Shown: positions 26,801-36,330 of the stretch, in pieces | How the letters are laid out: each line of letters opens with the position of its first letter | How positions within the stretch are numbered: position 1 is the first letter of the stretch | DNA from: Akebia trifoliata | Taxonomy: Eukaryota > Streptophyta > Magnoliopsida > Ranunculales > Lardizabalaceae | Reading direction: 5' to 3' | NCBI GenBank assembly: GCA_017979445.1 | Contig: CM030705.1 | Location: 11,632,679-11,696,678 of the forward strand | DNA length: 64,000 nt | Position numbers and translations under genes: made by a program | Notes under the pieces: generated by a model | What the model was told of the DNA's origin: nothing | What the model saw: only the letters and a program-made list of their open reading frames with translations | Database searches by the model: none

Positions 26801-28617
26801 AGTCCATTTTTATATTCTTTTGAAAAAAACAAAGTTATAAATAGGTCTCTAAACAGTCTCTAACAAAGATCTACCTCAATCTTCTTAGATATGACTGACG
26901 AACTTTCTAGTTTCCATGAACCCAGTACCCCAACTTAAGTGAAGAGGGAGAATCTTCCAAGGATGTTTCCATCACAACTAATGGCTCTCTTGAGCAAGAA
27001 CTTAAAATAGCCCCAATGTTACTTAGTAAAACACATTTGATGCCAAACAATGAAATAGATCAGCTCCATACCTCCCAAATGAACTCATAATTAATGCATA
27101 AATAGGTGATTTACTCCCTCTTCATGCGCTTTTCATATAAAACCTATTTGGTATCACAATCTTGTGAGTGATAAGGTGATCAATGTTATATATGTTGTCA
27201 TTTCTCTTTGTATGAGGTATTCTTGTGAAAATAAATAGTTAGCAATACATGACATATTTTGTTATTGTCTTGTTTTCATGGTCATATGAAGCGTGAACCG
27301 TCTGAATTGATAGTGATTACATTCCTCGGGGTGTTTTAGAATCACACATATTCTAACATTGGGCCTAAATGGGGATTTTCAGAATTGTTATACATTTGTG
27401 CTTCCTACACCTGTTGCATGCTTTCGTAGAATTTGATTTGTCTTTCAGTTAAATTCTCACTATATTGTTTTTCCCTTTCAGTTACTACTATAGCAGTCGC
27501 TTGGGCTACTATTACGACCCTACATCGGGATTGTATTGCAGTGCAAGTTCAGGAATATGGTAATAATCTTAATGCATCTTTCCTCACTGTCTTATTCTAT
27601 TTGATTCTGATCAATTACCTTTATTTGATTAAATAGATACGTCTTTTGTGAAGTTATGTAGGGTTTCGCATTGCATTATAAAATTACCTCGGTTTAATTT
27701 GTTCTGTTTTTATAGTCATCTCTTTATTGAAGATATGTTATGAGCCTTAAGGAATTACCTATATATAATTTGCCACAAATAGTTGTGAAACACACAATTG
27801 AATGTAGTCGTGACCTAAAGAAGTGCCACTTAGTTAAGTGGTAAGACGTCTGGAGGGTTGTTCTCACGTCCTAGGTTCAAACCTTCTTGAACCCATACTT
27901 CTTATGCTAACCATTAACCATATTACCTGTCCTAACCAAGCATTTACTATAAAAAAATAAAAAAATAAAAAATTGTAGTGGTGACCTTGGTGTTAGGGAT
28001 AATAACTCATGGTCGGTTGAGAGAAATTGACTTTATATAATCTGAAGTCTTGCTTTCATCTTGCAATCCTTTTAAAAGTCAATTGAGTCTGTTAAAACTC
28101 TTTTAGACTCTTCTGAATTTAAGTACTTTACCATTGAAAATGGGATAATAATGGTTTGTAATGCCGTTTACAAACATGTGGCATAAGTAATTACTCTTTC
28201 GTACTTTCATTTTTAGGGTGGGAGTTGAAAGAAATTTTGTACTAGTCGAAATCAGAAATATGGTGTGCAAGTCTATGGAGACATTGTACATGTATGGAAA
28301 ACTGTTGAAACATTACGGAAATCTTAAAAGAACTTATTTAATATGCATTCATACAGTGAAAATACATTCTTAACTTATTATATTTATTTTTGACCTTATT
28401 GGAGAACTTTGTGTTATATTCACTTCTTCTAGCCATGCGCTCCCTTTTTTTTTGTTTTTGGTGGGTGTGGGGTGGGGTGGGGGCGGGAGTGAATTGAGGC
28501 CCCCTCAAGTTGCAACCATCTGACACAAGTTTTTTTTTTTTTAGGTACTCATTCAATGAGCAGACAGGCACATATGAAGAAATCCATGGTGAGGAGGCTG
28601 CCCATCCAGCTACCTAA
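14822..28617 (+). CDS. Lin1/CD2BP2-type U5 snRNP-associated protein with OCRE-like C-terminus
   Basis: Ten exons join in one frame of 425 codons: 14822-14895, 15158-15374, 18488-18613, 18696-18848, 22092-22221, 22394-22435, 25294-25632, 25751-25793, 27482-27559, 28545-28617. All borders are GT-AG. The 424-aa product opens MEEKLSRSHLKRPLIEDED, and exon 2 encodes QKRPRFPKGKK and NPHVAAKERAKRRSQ. Exons 3-4 hold the acidic family core (GYFDADGNFVEY, DAWLDS), followed by IGKLKRRITNLLEPGETV and LQALRRLKG. These are hallmarks of the Lin1/CD2BP2 (U5-52K) family, which joins the U5/tri-snRNP in the nucleus. Human CD2BP2 ends in a GYF domain. Here residues about 366-415 instead give aromatic repeats (GYYYSSRLGYYYDPTSGLY, then WYSFNEQTGTYEEI) typical of an OCRE domain. 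The start is the only ATG in frame with exon 2. Introns total over 12 kb and hold LINE, SINE and MULE-like pieces, yet the exons look intact. Confidence 0.88.
15375..18487 (+). other. Intron 2 of the Lin1-like gene, with an unrecognised antisense ORF and an inverted-repeat element
   Basis: This 3.1-kb intron holds a 98-codon minus-strand frame (15826-15530) that is open upstream to about 15900. It begins MRRIPFRRRKKNLRILSTG and has a basic start, followed by FTLSLKK and LPWQPLILMM. It reads more like protein than chance, but I recognise no family; a decayed retrocopy is possible. The inverted-repeat element at 17500-18210 is listed separately. The other ORFs in this intron look random. Confidence 0.4.
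17500..18211. mobile_element. MULE-like inverted-repeat element in intron 2 of the Lin1-like gene
   Basis: The left end GGGAAAATTATTAAAAAAAG (17500) is mirrored by the right end, which inverted reads GGGAAAATTGCTAAAAAAG (ending 18211). Just inside each end are palindromic words built on CGCTGGACTGTCCAGCG, near 17585-17601 and 18050-18066. The inner part from TGGATTATCAAATTGGCGATCC to AAGACTAGCCTTACTC is shared with 43.43-43.75 kb and, inverted, with 43.9-44.3 kb. Long terminal inverted repeats without ORFs suggest a non-autonomous Mutator-like element, but I found no clean 9-bp target duplication. Confidence 0.55.
18849..22091 (+). other. Intron 4 of the Lin1-like gene, with retroelement fragments
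   Basis: This 3.2-kb intron contains a LINE fragment (21085-21396, listed separately). An AT-rich stretch at about 20255-20800 starts near TGATGCAGGATGATGAGG and ends near TGATGTCCCCATCA; it reads like an inverted LTR or solo LTR but lacks a provable duplication. A G run of at least 12 lies at 21157-21168. The ORF at 19764-19964 has no recognised family. Confidence 0.4.
21085..21396 (-). pseudogene. LINE reverse-transcriptase ORF2 C-terminal fragment, intronic
   Basis: The 103-codon minus-strand frame includes EIDIVATIMHDLNKGIDLKG then VADVRIWAPSNHFNV. This fits the linker after the reverse transcriptase of plant LINE ORF2 (WN.NFRR.L.D.E...V..L...L....L....D...W.P...G.F.V). It then dissolves into a proline-rich run. 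Antisense to the Lin1-like gene and lying between exons 4 and 5, it is a dead LINE tail rather than an exon. Confidence 0.5.
22842..23238 (-). pseudogene. LINE ORF2 C-terminal (zf-RVT region) fragment, intronic
   Basis: Two overlapping minus-strand frames (23238-23023 and 23042-22842) follow one another, so one frameshift separates them. The first gives YWNLFLKKDANYREIKIIAA then LLDRLSKEDI. The second gives NFPTKVMWKQLIPTNVSFFK then WTAILNKVLKVDHL. The latter is the zf-RVT signature of plant LINE ORF2 (FPTK.VWK...P.KVSFF.W.A....LT.D.L). It lies between exons 6 and 7 of the Lin1-like gene, antisense to it. Confidence 0.7.
24822..24872. repeat. Microsatellite (TCTA)n/(TA)n
   Basis: A run of TATC units grades into TA dinucleotides within intron 6 of the Lin1-like gene. 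It is likely length-polymorphic. Confidence 0.9.
25794..27481 (+). other. Intron 8 of the Lin1-like gene
   Basis: This 1.7-kb intron contains a 94-codon frame at 26089-26373 that is basic and lacks a recognised family. The surrounding stretch 26090-27060 (AAGAAAGAGAGAGATGATG, later CAATCTTGTGAGTGATAAGG) has the look of LTR-retrotransposon sequence. I see no terminal repeats. Confidence 0.3.
27821..27974 (+). mobile_element. tRNA-derived SINE, copy 2
   Basis: An A box TTAGTTAAGTGG (27830-27841) and a B box GGTTCAAACC (27874-27883) are separated by 32 bases, the spacing of a tRNA-type internal promoter. The unit ends in an A-rich tail (AAAAAAATAAAAAAATAAAAA, about 27950-27971). It lies in intron 9 of the Lin1-like gene in the sense direction. 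Related copies are at 4231-4351 (minus) and 52505-52612 (plus). Confidence 0.7.
28459..28487 (+). promoter_or_regulatory. G-rich run able to form a G-quadruplex, just before the last acceptor of the Lin1-like gene
   Basis: Five runs of three or more G follow one another with one- to four-base loops (GGTGGGTGTGGGGTGGGG, then TGGGGGCGGG). The run sits on the RNA-sense strand about 57 bases before the acceptor at 28543-28544, close to the branch-point zone. It could affect splicing of the exon that completes the OCRE-like repeat. The effect is inference only. Confidence 0.4.
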
Positions 28618-29746
28618 GATAAGAGAAATTTGATTTCGCTACTCCACTTTAGTCCCTGTACAGAGGAAGAGAGTCAATTTTAACGTTGTAAATCTGATTA
28701 TTATAGCTCTTAAACCTGGATTATGCCTCCCAAAATTTTCACCTACCTGTTAAAACTTTTTCTATTTGTGGATCACTTAGGGATCTGAAACTGAAATTAC
28801 AATCTTTTTTTGTTTTTGGGTTTGCTCTATGTATTGTAGATTACCCCCAAAACAAATGTTAATCTTGATTTTTTTTTTCTTAATTTCTGGTTAGGGCTGC
28901 TAGATATGTCTATACCCCAAGTATCATGAGCTGACCCAAAACAAAAACTCCTCAACTCAAATCCAACTGATTGGCTTGTTTTATTAGATGCTTGGGTACA
29001 CCAGTAATTATGTCAGTTATCCGAAAGAGTTGCAACGACCAACTTTGTTTCAAGTCTTTTAATGGCAGAGAGACTGCGAACAGAGGTATCCTTCATCTAA
29101 ATTTCTCTCCTACAGTTGAGCTACTTCTGTCAGTGACTTCCATCTTATTCAACTTCGAAGCGTATTCTGCCTTGCTGTGGGCCCCGCCATGCCAGTTACT
29201 CTTAAATGACCAAAATAAAAATCACTTTGTTAAATTATAAAGATCCAAATACTTCCATTTGCAATTGTTCAGTAGGTCATGGTTTCTAAGGGTTTATAAA
29301 AATATTTGAAGGATCATTATAGAAATGTTTACATAGCATATAAATATTTTATGGACTTAGGATGTGTGTGATTGCTTTCGTTGTTAGAGAAAAAATTAAC
29401 TAATTTTTCATTTTTTCAATGACAGTAGTTTAAGTTAAAAAAGAATAAAATGATTTATTTTTACCTCTTTTACGAATTTTTATAAAACTAGAAATTCCTG
29501 TATAATTTTTCAAACAGATGATTTGTCCATTAACTTTGTTTCAATGATTTTAACCCAAAAGAATCATTCTTGATTGATTTTCATAAAAAAATTAAGGGAA
29601 AAAAAATGAAAAAATCTTAATTTTTTACCTACATCTTCAAAATGTTTGTAAAATTCCCTTAAAATCTTGAAAATGATTTCTTCTTCTCTCTTAAATCCTT
29701 TATAATGAAATGGAGTCTCTCCTAATATATATATATATATAGATAT

Positions 29747-29939
29747 GGGTCCCGTTCAGTAACAAATATTTTTGGCAAAATATTTTTCAAAACATGGTTA
29801 GAGGTTTTGGAATGGGCTGATTTTTGGTGAGGATGATCTCTACGGTGAGGAGATCATCATCACCAAAAATCAGCCCATTCCAAAACCTCTAACCCATGTT
29901 TTGAAAAATGTTTTCCCAAAAAGCCATTGAATGCTACCC
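29747..29939. mobile_element. Palindromic MITE, single-hairpin member
   Basis: The whole unit folds on itself. Left arm 29789-29840 (AAAACATGGTTAGAGG... TGAGGATGATCTC) pairs with right arm 29850-29902 around a short loop. The outer ends GGGTCCCGTTCAGT and, inverted, GGGTAGCATTCAAT are related. It sits within a TA-repeat stretch. The core ATTTTTGGTGAGGATGATC recurs, twice each, in the elements at 58722-59092 and 63119-63452. Confidence 0.8.
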
Positions 29940-30574
29940 ACATATATATATATTTTATATATATGAAAATGATGAATTCCAATGGTTTGGACATTTAACG
30001 TGGGAGATGTTAAAAAAAACAAAAATTTACTAAATAAACCATTAAGAGACTGTTCAAAAACTTATGGACTATTTAAAAAAAAAAAAAATTCCCTCAACCA
30101 ACCTCCTCTAATTAATTTGTCCAATAAAGTTGGTAGTTGGGATTGTGGTACACTGTCCCAGAAATCTTTCTGGCTCGTGGTATTCATTGTTGTTACATGC
30201 AGTCAGACATTTTTTTTAAATTCAGTTGCGTACAATAGAGTGAAAGTATGTTCAACACAGCAGTAACCTTTGGGTGTATTGGTTCAGCAGAGGTCTAAGA
30301 TTTTAGACAAAACCCTACAACTTTGAGATACCCCTATGCCAACTTTTGTGATAACTTTGTCACAATCATAGTAAAGCTTCTTCTCATAATCACAAAATTC
30401 TTCGAATACGAGATTAGCTGATTAAATCTACAGATCAAGAAACGATCTGACAAAATGCAATGTTAAGGTCCTTGTGATATTACATTGCATTTATTATGTA
30501 GTATCAATTGAAAATTCACTGATGTGTCATGCACAAGTAACTATAGAATTTTTCACCCGAGATATGTAATTGTA

Positions 30575-30621
30575 CCTTGGGATACACAACTGCAGATGGC
30601 TGGTAGTTGTGTATCCCAAGG
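30575..30621. repeat. Perfect 17-bp inverted repeat
   Basis: CCTTGGGATACACAACT (30575-30591) is repeated inverted without mismatch at 30605-30621, with a 13-base loop. No poly-T follows and no gene is adjacent, so a terminator role is not supported. It may be a remnant of a small foldback element. Confidence 0.85.
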
Positions 30622-31478
30622 GACAGAATCTAGTCCCCCTGTCAGGTTGAGTTTCAAAATCAGCACTCTTTAAATGATACAATGATGGTTTTGGCAGACT
30701 TAAGAGTCGACTCCAATGAGTCAAAGAAAAATATATTAAACTTATGAATATTGGAAAAATGGTTTTTAACATTTAATTTTTTTTTGCTTGCTCTCCACAG
30801 AAACACTATATAGAGCCAAATAATTTGGTCTGGAACGATCATTTTTAGCTTACTAGACCAAGTTGATCGGTTGACTCAATTGTTTGTTGAGTTGATTTCA
30901 TTTGGGTTCGAGACACCTCAAAATCCAATCGGGTGGATTTGATTAGTTTTCATACAATTGATGTAAAAGATCATAGTAGAAGGGTACACAGAGGCCTTGG
31001 AGTAGATCAATCAAAAGAAGAGCAAAAGAAAGGGTACACGTGTCTCATAACTTCCGGAGACAATAACTTTGCGACTGTAGATTAGAATCGCTATTATTTT
31101 ATATACACGGATGACTATCGATGAGCATTAAGTATTAATCAATCATCTAAAGATCATTGACTCCAAATTAAAGTCGTGAAATTCAATCGCTTAAGGGGTA
31201 AAATTGATCTTTTTTTTTGTAAAATTTTTCTTTTTAGCAAATTTCCATTGTATTGTTTTTTGTGAGTTTAGTTATTCCATATTTAGTAGTAAGTTTAAGC
31301 ATAATGTTTAAGTCAAATTAGTAATTTTTAGTATTTTTGTGAAGACTTTGGGTAGATTTGGAATTTTGACTTGACAAATGTAATATTTTAGAAGGCACTT
31401 TTGATAATATTTCGTTCTTAGTAAATTTTCTTGTTGTTTTCCAATGTCTCTATATTCTGTGTGAATCAACATACTTTT

Positions 31479-33260
31479 TGTAGATACCCCAATTTGAACG
31501 GGTTCCCACTCGAAAGGACCTAAAAAAAAAAAATCAGTTTTCTTGCAAAACTCGTTAACGGGCCTAAAAAGCCCAAATCTTTGAAATTTGACTTTGCGAT
31601 CAAACATAAAGGTCCTAAAACCCCTAAGAGTCTCATGGACCCACAATAAGGCCTCACAAGTCCCTCACCTCCTCAATATCTTACCACTCCAATTCCAAAT
31701 TCGAAAACGTCTTAAGCCCACCCATCGATCTTCAAACAACCATTTTAGTATCACCACTAGCCAATACCTTAATCTAACCTAACCCTAATCCCATACAACC
31801 CAACCCCAATCCAAACCTTAGATTCAAGCTGATCCTAAGACTCAAATACTCATCAAGATACAAGCCCAACCTAATCAATCTTAAAGCTCATACCCTTACC
31901 CACATCCATGCCCATGATCAACACCAATTAAAATCCATGCAACCCTTGATCATAGGGGGGACACTTGTTACCACCACTTTTCACCTCCCAAATTTTTTTA
32001 ACCAACCCCATCATCATTCTTAAAAAGTAAGCAAATCCATACCTCAAATCACACCCATGTCATAATCTATCTTTATCATTCTATCAAAAAGCAATCAACC
32101 CACACCCCTTCTCCTTAATCAATTTACCTGACACACACACCCACATCTTTGGGACATTTGTCACCACCTTCTCTACCCTCCCAAAATCTAACCACCTAAT
32201 CCCTTGCATGACTCATTCTCTTAATTAAACACCATACCCCTTAACCCCACCTTACATTCAACCCATATGGGTTGAAGAATCCAATCCATTTGTGTCAAGA
32301 GTGACCCATTTCCATCACCTTACACAAATACCCCTCTTCAACCTCCAAATAACATTTCTCTCATACTTACACTACATGCCATTATAATCTTTCTCCTTTG
32401 ACATTTCTAACCCTAAAAGCAACTTAAAAATCCTATAAATACCCTCCATTTACTATTAAAAAATGACTCATGCTATCAAGCCCTGAAAGACTCAAAATTT
32501 TCAACTCATCTTTATTAAACTCTCTTTCTCTCTTATTACATTTTCTCCTCTAAAAGAAATCCATGTAACTCTATTAAGGACTTAAGAAAAAGAAGGAAGA
32601 GGAAGGACAAAAAGAAGTAGAAGGAAGGCTCAAGCTTTAAGGTGGGTTATATATAGTGTTGCACCCCTTCTACCCCCTTTTCATCTCCTTTTTCTACCTC
32701 TCCCCTTCACCCATTTTATTTTTGTTTTAGAAAGCCCCTAAAGTGTAGTGTTCCCCTCTACCTCTAGTAGATCGAATTTCGATTCGATAAAAAATGTAGG
32801 CGTTGTAACCATTTTGGAAAAAAAAAATTTATTTTAAACCCTTAAACATAATACATTTAATGCAATCGATAAATGAACCCTCTATGAGAATGTGCCCATA
32901 GCCATTAGTTGACACTTTCCAAAATTAGGTTCTTAAGGCATGGTATTAAGGAGGATCATCTCCATCAATGAGATGATCCTTATGATCCAAACCAATAGCA
33001 AATCCCTTTTTAGGGTACAAGTTGTTGATCATTCAACTCTCCATTTATTTATTTATTTTGTTTTATAAAAAAATGACCAAACCTTTGAAGGTTACCATTA
33101 TTTGATAGAGAGAAAGGGGTGCCTAATGCCTTCTCCTTTTTCTAATTGAATTGTTTACTTAGATCTTAAGTAGACCAACACGTCCAATCCGTATGAGAGT
33201 CACTACGATGTCAAAACGATACTTTCGGATGATCATTCGTATTCTTTTACAAAAATGAAT
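31479..33260 (+). mobile_element. Degenerate Ty3/Gypsy-type LTR remnant (Tat/Ogre-like)
   Basis: The stretch opens TGTAGATACCCCAATTTG and is unusually C-rich on this strand (strings of ACCC and CCTAACC). It has a TATA-like GTTATATATAGTG at 32646-32658 and near its end GGGTGCCTAATGCCTTCTCC, followed by ACAAAAATGAATGGTAACGACTC. The GGGTGCCTAATGCCTTC phrase and the TGG-N-GACTC word after the LTR are what I know from Tat/Ogre-type LTR borders. A counterpart in the opposite direction lies at about 39630-39900. No coding domains remain, so it is perhaps a solo LTR plus a few internal bases. The borders are approximate. Confidence 0.45.
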
Positions 33261-33586
33261 GGTAACGACTCTAAATCCTCATAGAGGTGATATTTGAATT
33301 CGAAAATCACATATTTACATTTTTTATGCCCAATTATTAGATATTCTTTTGAGAATCAACAAATCAATTGGAAGATTATTCTTCTCCTTACATCAACTAT
33401 AGTATGAAATACACTCTGGAGAAGAAGGTTTTAATTATTTTCAAAAAGATCGTTATTAGTTGAAGGAAAAAATCTATATTTTAACTATCAAACCCATGAT
33501 TGGATCGAATATTTGTTATTGGTTGGATTATCATTCAATTTGTTTGGACTGAAGTATGTTTATTAAAATACTTGAAAAAATATATA

Positions 33587-33962
33587 GGGGAATGCTAACT
33601 TTCAAAATCTAATGGGAACGTTATTATTTTTCAATACTTATTTTTTTCTTCAAATAATATCTCTATCTATTTTGTCTTTTAATGAAAAAGATAATGTTAT
33701 ATAATCTTTTTACATAATAAATACTCAATTACATAATAAATACTTGTCTCTCACATAATAAATGTTAAGGGCATTTAATCTTTATAATTAAATGTCTTAT
33801 TTGTAATAATGATTTGACAATTAATGCAAACAAGTATTTATTATGTAAAAGACTAACATAACCCTATGTATTTACTTAAAGACAAAATGAATAAGGATAT
33901 TATTGAAAAAAAAAGTGTTGAAAAATACTAACATCCCCATGAAATCTTGGAGGTTAGCATCT
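33587..33962. mobile_element. Foldback element with long imperfect inverted repeats
   Basis: The left side, from GGGGAATGCTAACTTTC through TTTTTCAATACTT to TTTTACATAATAAATAC, is mirrored by the right side ending GGAGGTTAGCATC. About 140 bases pair on each side with scattered mismatches. There is no ORF. TA-rich DNA flanks it, so the target duplication cannot be read. Confidence 0.65.
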
Positions 33963-34184
33963 ATATATATATATATACACATTTTTTCTTCTTCTAAATT
34001 CCTTTATTTATATAAAAGTTAGTATTCACAAAAAGTAATGGTTATTAACCAAATCAATTTTATTACAAAATCAGGGTGAACCTGATCGGACCACTTTTGG
34101 CCAAAAAGTCACTTTGCATTGAGAGAGATATCATACCACCTCTTTGGTAAATGAAATATGATTAGATTGATTCATCATTAGCTT

Positions 34185-34360
34185 TGCATATTGAATAGAA
34201 ATCAATCAAGTCGTGATAAAATGCCAAGCTAACATGTACACGGTTGATGTGGCAAGTGCACAGAACCATATATAGATCTTTTTCTCCGGGATACACAAGG
34301 AAAAAAAAATCTACGATTCTGTGCACTTGCCACAGCAACAGCATATGCATCAGCATGTCT
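34185..34360. mobile_element. Small hairpin MITE-like element, copy 1
   Basis: GTTGATGTGGCAAGTGCACAGAACC (about 34240-34264) is mirrored by TCTGTGCACTTGCCACAGCAAC (about 34318-34339). A related unit lies at 39478-39626, where GTGGCATGTGCACAAAACC is mirrored by GGTTCTATGCACATTCCATG. Two diverged copies of the same hairpin suggest a small foldback transposon family. This copy lies about 440 bp upstream of the P450 start. Confidence 0.55.
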
Positions 34361-34716
34361 TTTTACTATTAGTCAAATCAATCTTAACCAATTTTCAGAA
34401 TCTATTAATTCATCATTGTTGTCTTCATTATCAAAACCTTATCCCACAAAATGTATGCTGATAATTAAATGATTCAATCATAAAAAATAGGTAAATTTAC
34501 CAAAACATGCACCACATTTTTGGTGATTACTTTTGAAAATTGTACTGTTTTGGTAAATTATTCTAAAAAATAACCCTTATAATGAACTTTTTTTTTAATA
34601 GAATACAATTTTCCATTTGCAACCAAATGCAGGGAAGCATGAAATTTCCCAGCTATCATACCCACCCTATACGCCTTTAAGTTGGTAGTTGAGCACTTAG
34701 TCACGGTATAGTATAT

Positions 34717-34730
34717 CTCTTTATAAACCC
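34717..34730 (+). promoter_or_regulatory. TATA box of the P450 gene
   Basis: CTCTTTATAAACCC contains TTTATAAA about 70 bases before the ATG at 34795. The A/C-rich leader without upstream ATG is typical of a plant mRNA start. Confidence 0.6.
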
Positions 34731-34794
34731 ATATTCAGCAAACCCCAAATCAACTCAAAAGCTCCAAAATACACTAAAAAAACAAAGAAAAAAA

Positions 34795-36330
34795 ATGGAG
34801 TTCTCTTTGTTGCTTTCTTTTTTGTTTCACTTGAAGCAATGGCCACAAGTTTGGTTTGCTTTACTATGTTTCCTCTCTATCATATGGTTCTTCAAACGCA
34901 AGAACCAATTCTCATTGAACTGGCCAGTTCTTGGAAGGCTGCCATCAATCCTCAGAAGCACTCATTGTGTGAATGAAGCAATCACTGAGGCTTTCCACAA
35001 GTTTGGTGGTTCATTCAAAATAAAAGGCCCAAAGTTCACAGGCATGAATTATCTTATCACATGCCATCCCAAAAACTTGGAGTACATCCTCAAAACCAAC
35101 TTCTCTAACTATCCCAAAGGCCAAGCTTTTGCAGAAATGCTAGATGTATTTGCAGATGGAATTTTTACTACAGATTCTGATCCATGGCTTATTCAAAGGA
35201 AGATGCTACATAGTCGGTTTTCATCGAGGGAGTTCCGAAGCTATGCCACCGAAGTGAGCCAATCCGAGGTGAAATCTGCACTATTACCTTTATTGGTGCA
35301 ATTTTCCAAAGATGGGTTGGTCCTAGATTTTCAAGATGTGTTCTTGAGATTAACATTTGATGCTAGTTTCACCATGGTCTTTGGGAGAAATCCTAAGCAA
35401 CTTTGTGCAGGTTTTCCGAGTAACGAGTTCACCGAGGCCATTGATATTGCAACAGAAACCATTTTTTATAGGCATCTTGTGCCCACTACATGGTGGAAGT
35501 TGTTGAATTTGTTGAGGGTTGGAAAAGAGAGGAAATATTCTAAGTCATGGAAAACTATAGATCATAGCATTGAAGAGATGATTTCTTCAAGGAAGGAAGA
35601 GATAGGTAAAGGGATTGGAACTAATGACTTATTATCCATATTGATCAAATCTCAAGTAAGAGGAGATCATATTAGTGATAAGTTCATTAGGGACAATACT
35701 TTGCTTTTTCTTTTTGCTGCAAGGGACACAACTGGATCTGGTCTCACTTGGTTTTTTTGGTTGATTTCTCAAGCTCCACACGTGGAAGCAAAGATCTTTG
35801 AAGAATTAAAGCATGAAGTGTCCATGAAGAGTACTAAGTGTGTCAATGGTGCAAGAGTGTTTGAACCAGAAGAAGTTAGAGACTTGGTTTATTTGCATGC
35901 AAGCTTGTGTGAGTCTCTAAGGCTATATCCTCCAGCTTATTCAACCCATAAAAGTGTTTTGAAAGCCGAAAAGCTACCTGATGGCACAAGAGTGAAGCCA
36001 GGCCTGAAGATAATATTATCTATGTATGGCATGGCAAGGATGAAGTGGATATGGGGAGAAGATTGTATGGAGTTCAAACCAGAGAGATGGATCAATGAAG
36101 ATGGTAAGATAAGAAATGAACTAATGTCTAAGTTCTTTATTTTCAATGCGGGACCAAGAACTTGCTTGGGGAAGGAGATGTCCCTTAATTTGATGAAGTT
36201 GGTGTCTGCATCAATTATCTTTAACTTCCATGTTCAAGTGGTGGAGGGTAAGCCAGAATCTCTAAAACCATCTATTGTTCTTCTTATGAAGGAAGGTTTG
36301 AAGGTGAAGATAAGAGACAGGTTTACTTAG
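34795..36330 (+). CDS. Cytochrome P450, CYP96A-like (CYP86 clan)
   Basis: An intact single-exon ORF of 511 residues, the normal P450 length; CYP96A genes usually lack introns. Residues 15-33 are a hydrophobic anchor for the endoplasmic reticulum, followed by a basic stop (KRKN) and WPVLGRLP. The I-helix motif is AARDTT at 308-313, with Ala309 where Gly is common. ExxR is E373-S-L-R376, the PERW motif is at 429-432, and the haem loop is FNAGPRTCLG at 450-459 with Cys457 as the iron ligand. YPKGQAFAEM, RHLVPTTWWKL and FIRD before the I-helix recall CYP96A15 (MAH1), the mid-chain alkane hydroxylase of Arabidopsis wax synthesis. A role in hydroxylating alkanes or fatty-acid derivatives is inferred, and CYP86/CYP94 are less likely. 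AATAAA at 36423-36428 may direct polyadenylation. A broken copy lies at 41875-42430 on the other strand. Confidence 0.9.
   Translation: MEFSLLLSFLFHLKQWPQVWFALLCFLSIIWFFKRKNQFSLNWPVLGRLPSILRSTHCVNEAITEAFHKFGGSFKIKGPKFTGMNYLITCHPKNLEYILKTNFSNYPKGQAFAEMLDVFADGIFTTDSDPWLIQRKMLHSRFSSREFRSYATEVSQSEVKSALLPLLVQFSKDGLVLDFQDVFLRLTFDASFTMVFGRNPKQLCAGFPSNEFTEAIDIATETIFYRHLVPTTWWKLLNLLRVGKERKYSKSWKTIDHSIEEMISSRKEEIGKGIGTNDLLSILIKSQVRGDHISDKFIRDNTLLFLFAARDTTGSGLTWFFWLISQAPHVEAKIFEELKHEVSMKSTKCVNGARVFEPEEVRDLVYLHASLCESLRLYPPAYSTHKSVLKAEKLPDGTRVKPGLKIILSMYGMARMKWIWGEDCMEFKPERWINEDGKIRNELMSKFFIFNAGPRTCLGKEMSLNLMKLVSASIIFNFHVQVVEGKPESLKPSIVLLMKEGLKVKIRDRFT

Larger units (their letters stand above)
28618..31478. 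other. 3' UTR and intergenic DNA after the Lin1-like gene
   Basis: The 3' UTR runs from 28618 for an unknown length, perhaps to about 28850. A third member of the repeat family shared with 5.95 and 54.3 kb (CATCTTCAAAATGTTTG...GAAAATGA) lies near 29625-29725. A palindromic MITE occupies 29747-29939 and a perfect 17-bp hairpin lies at 30575-30621. No gene is supported. Confidence 0.45.

Noticed and set aside
32930..33000. Hairpin GGATCATCTCC / GAGATGATCC as a fourth member of the palindromic MITE family
   Set aside because: It lacks the TTTTTGGTGAGG core and the outer arms; the shared GATCATC word alone is too short.
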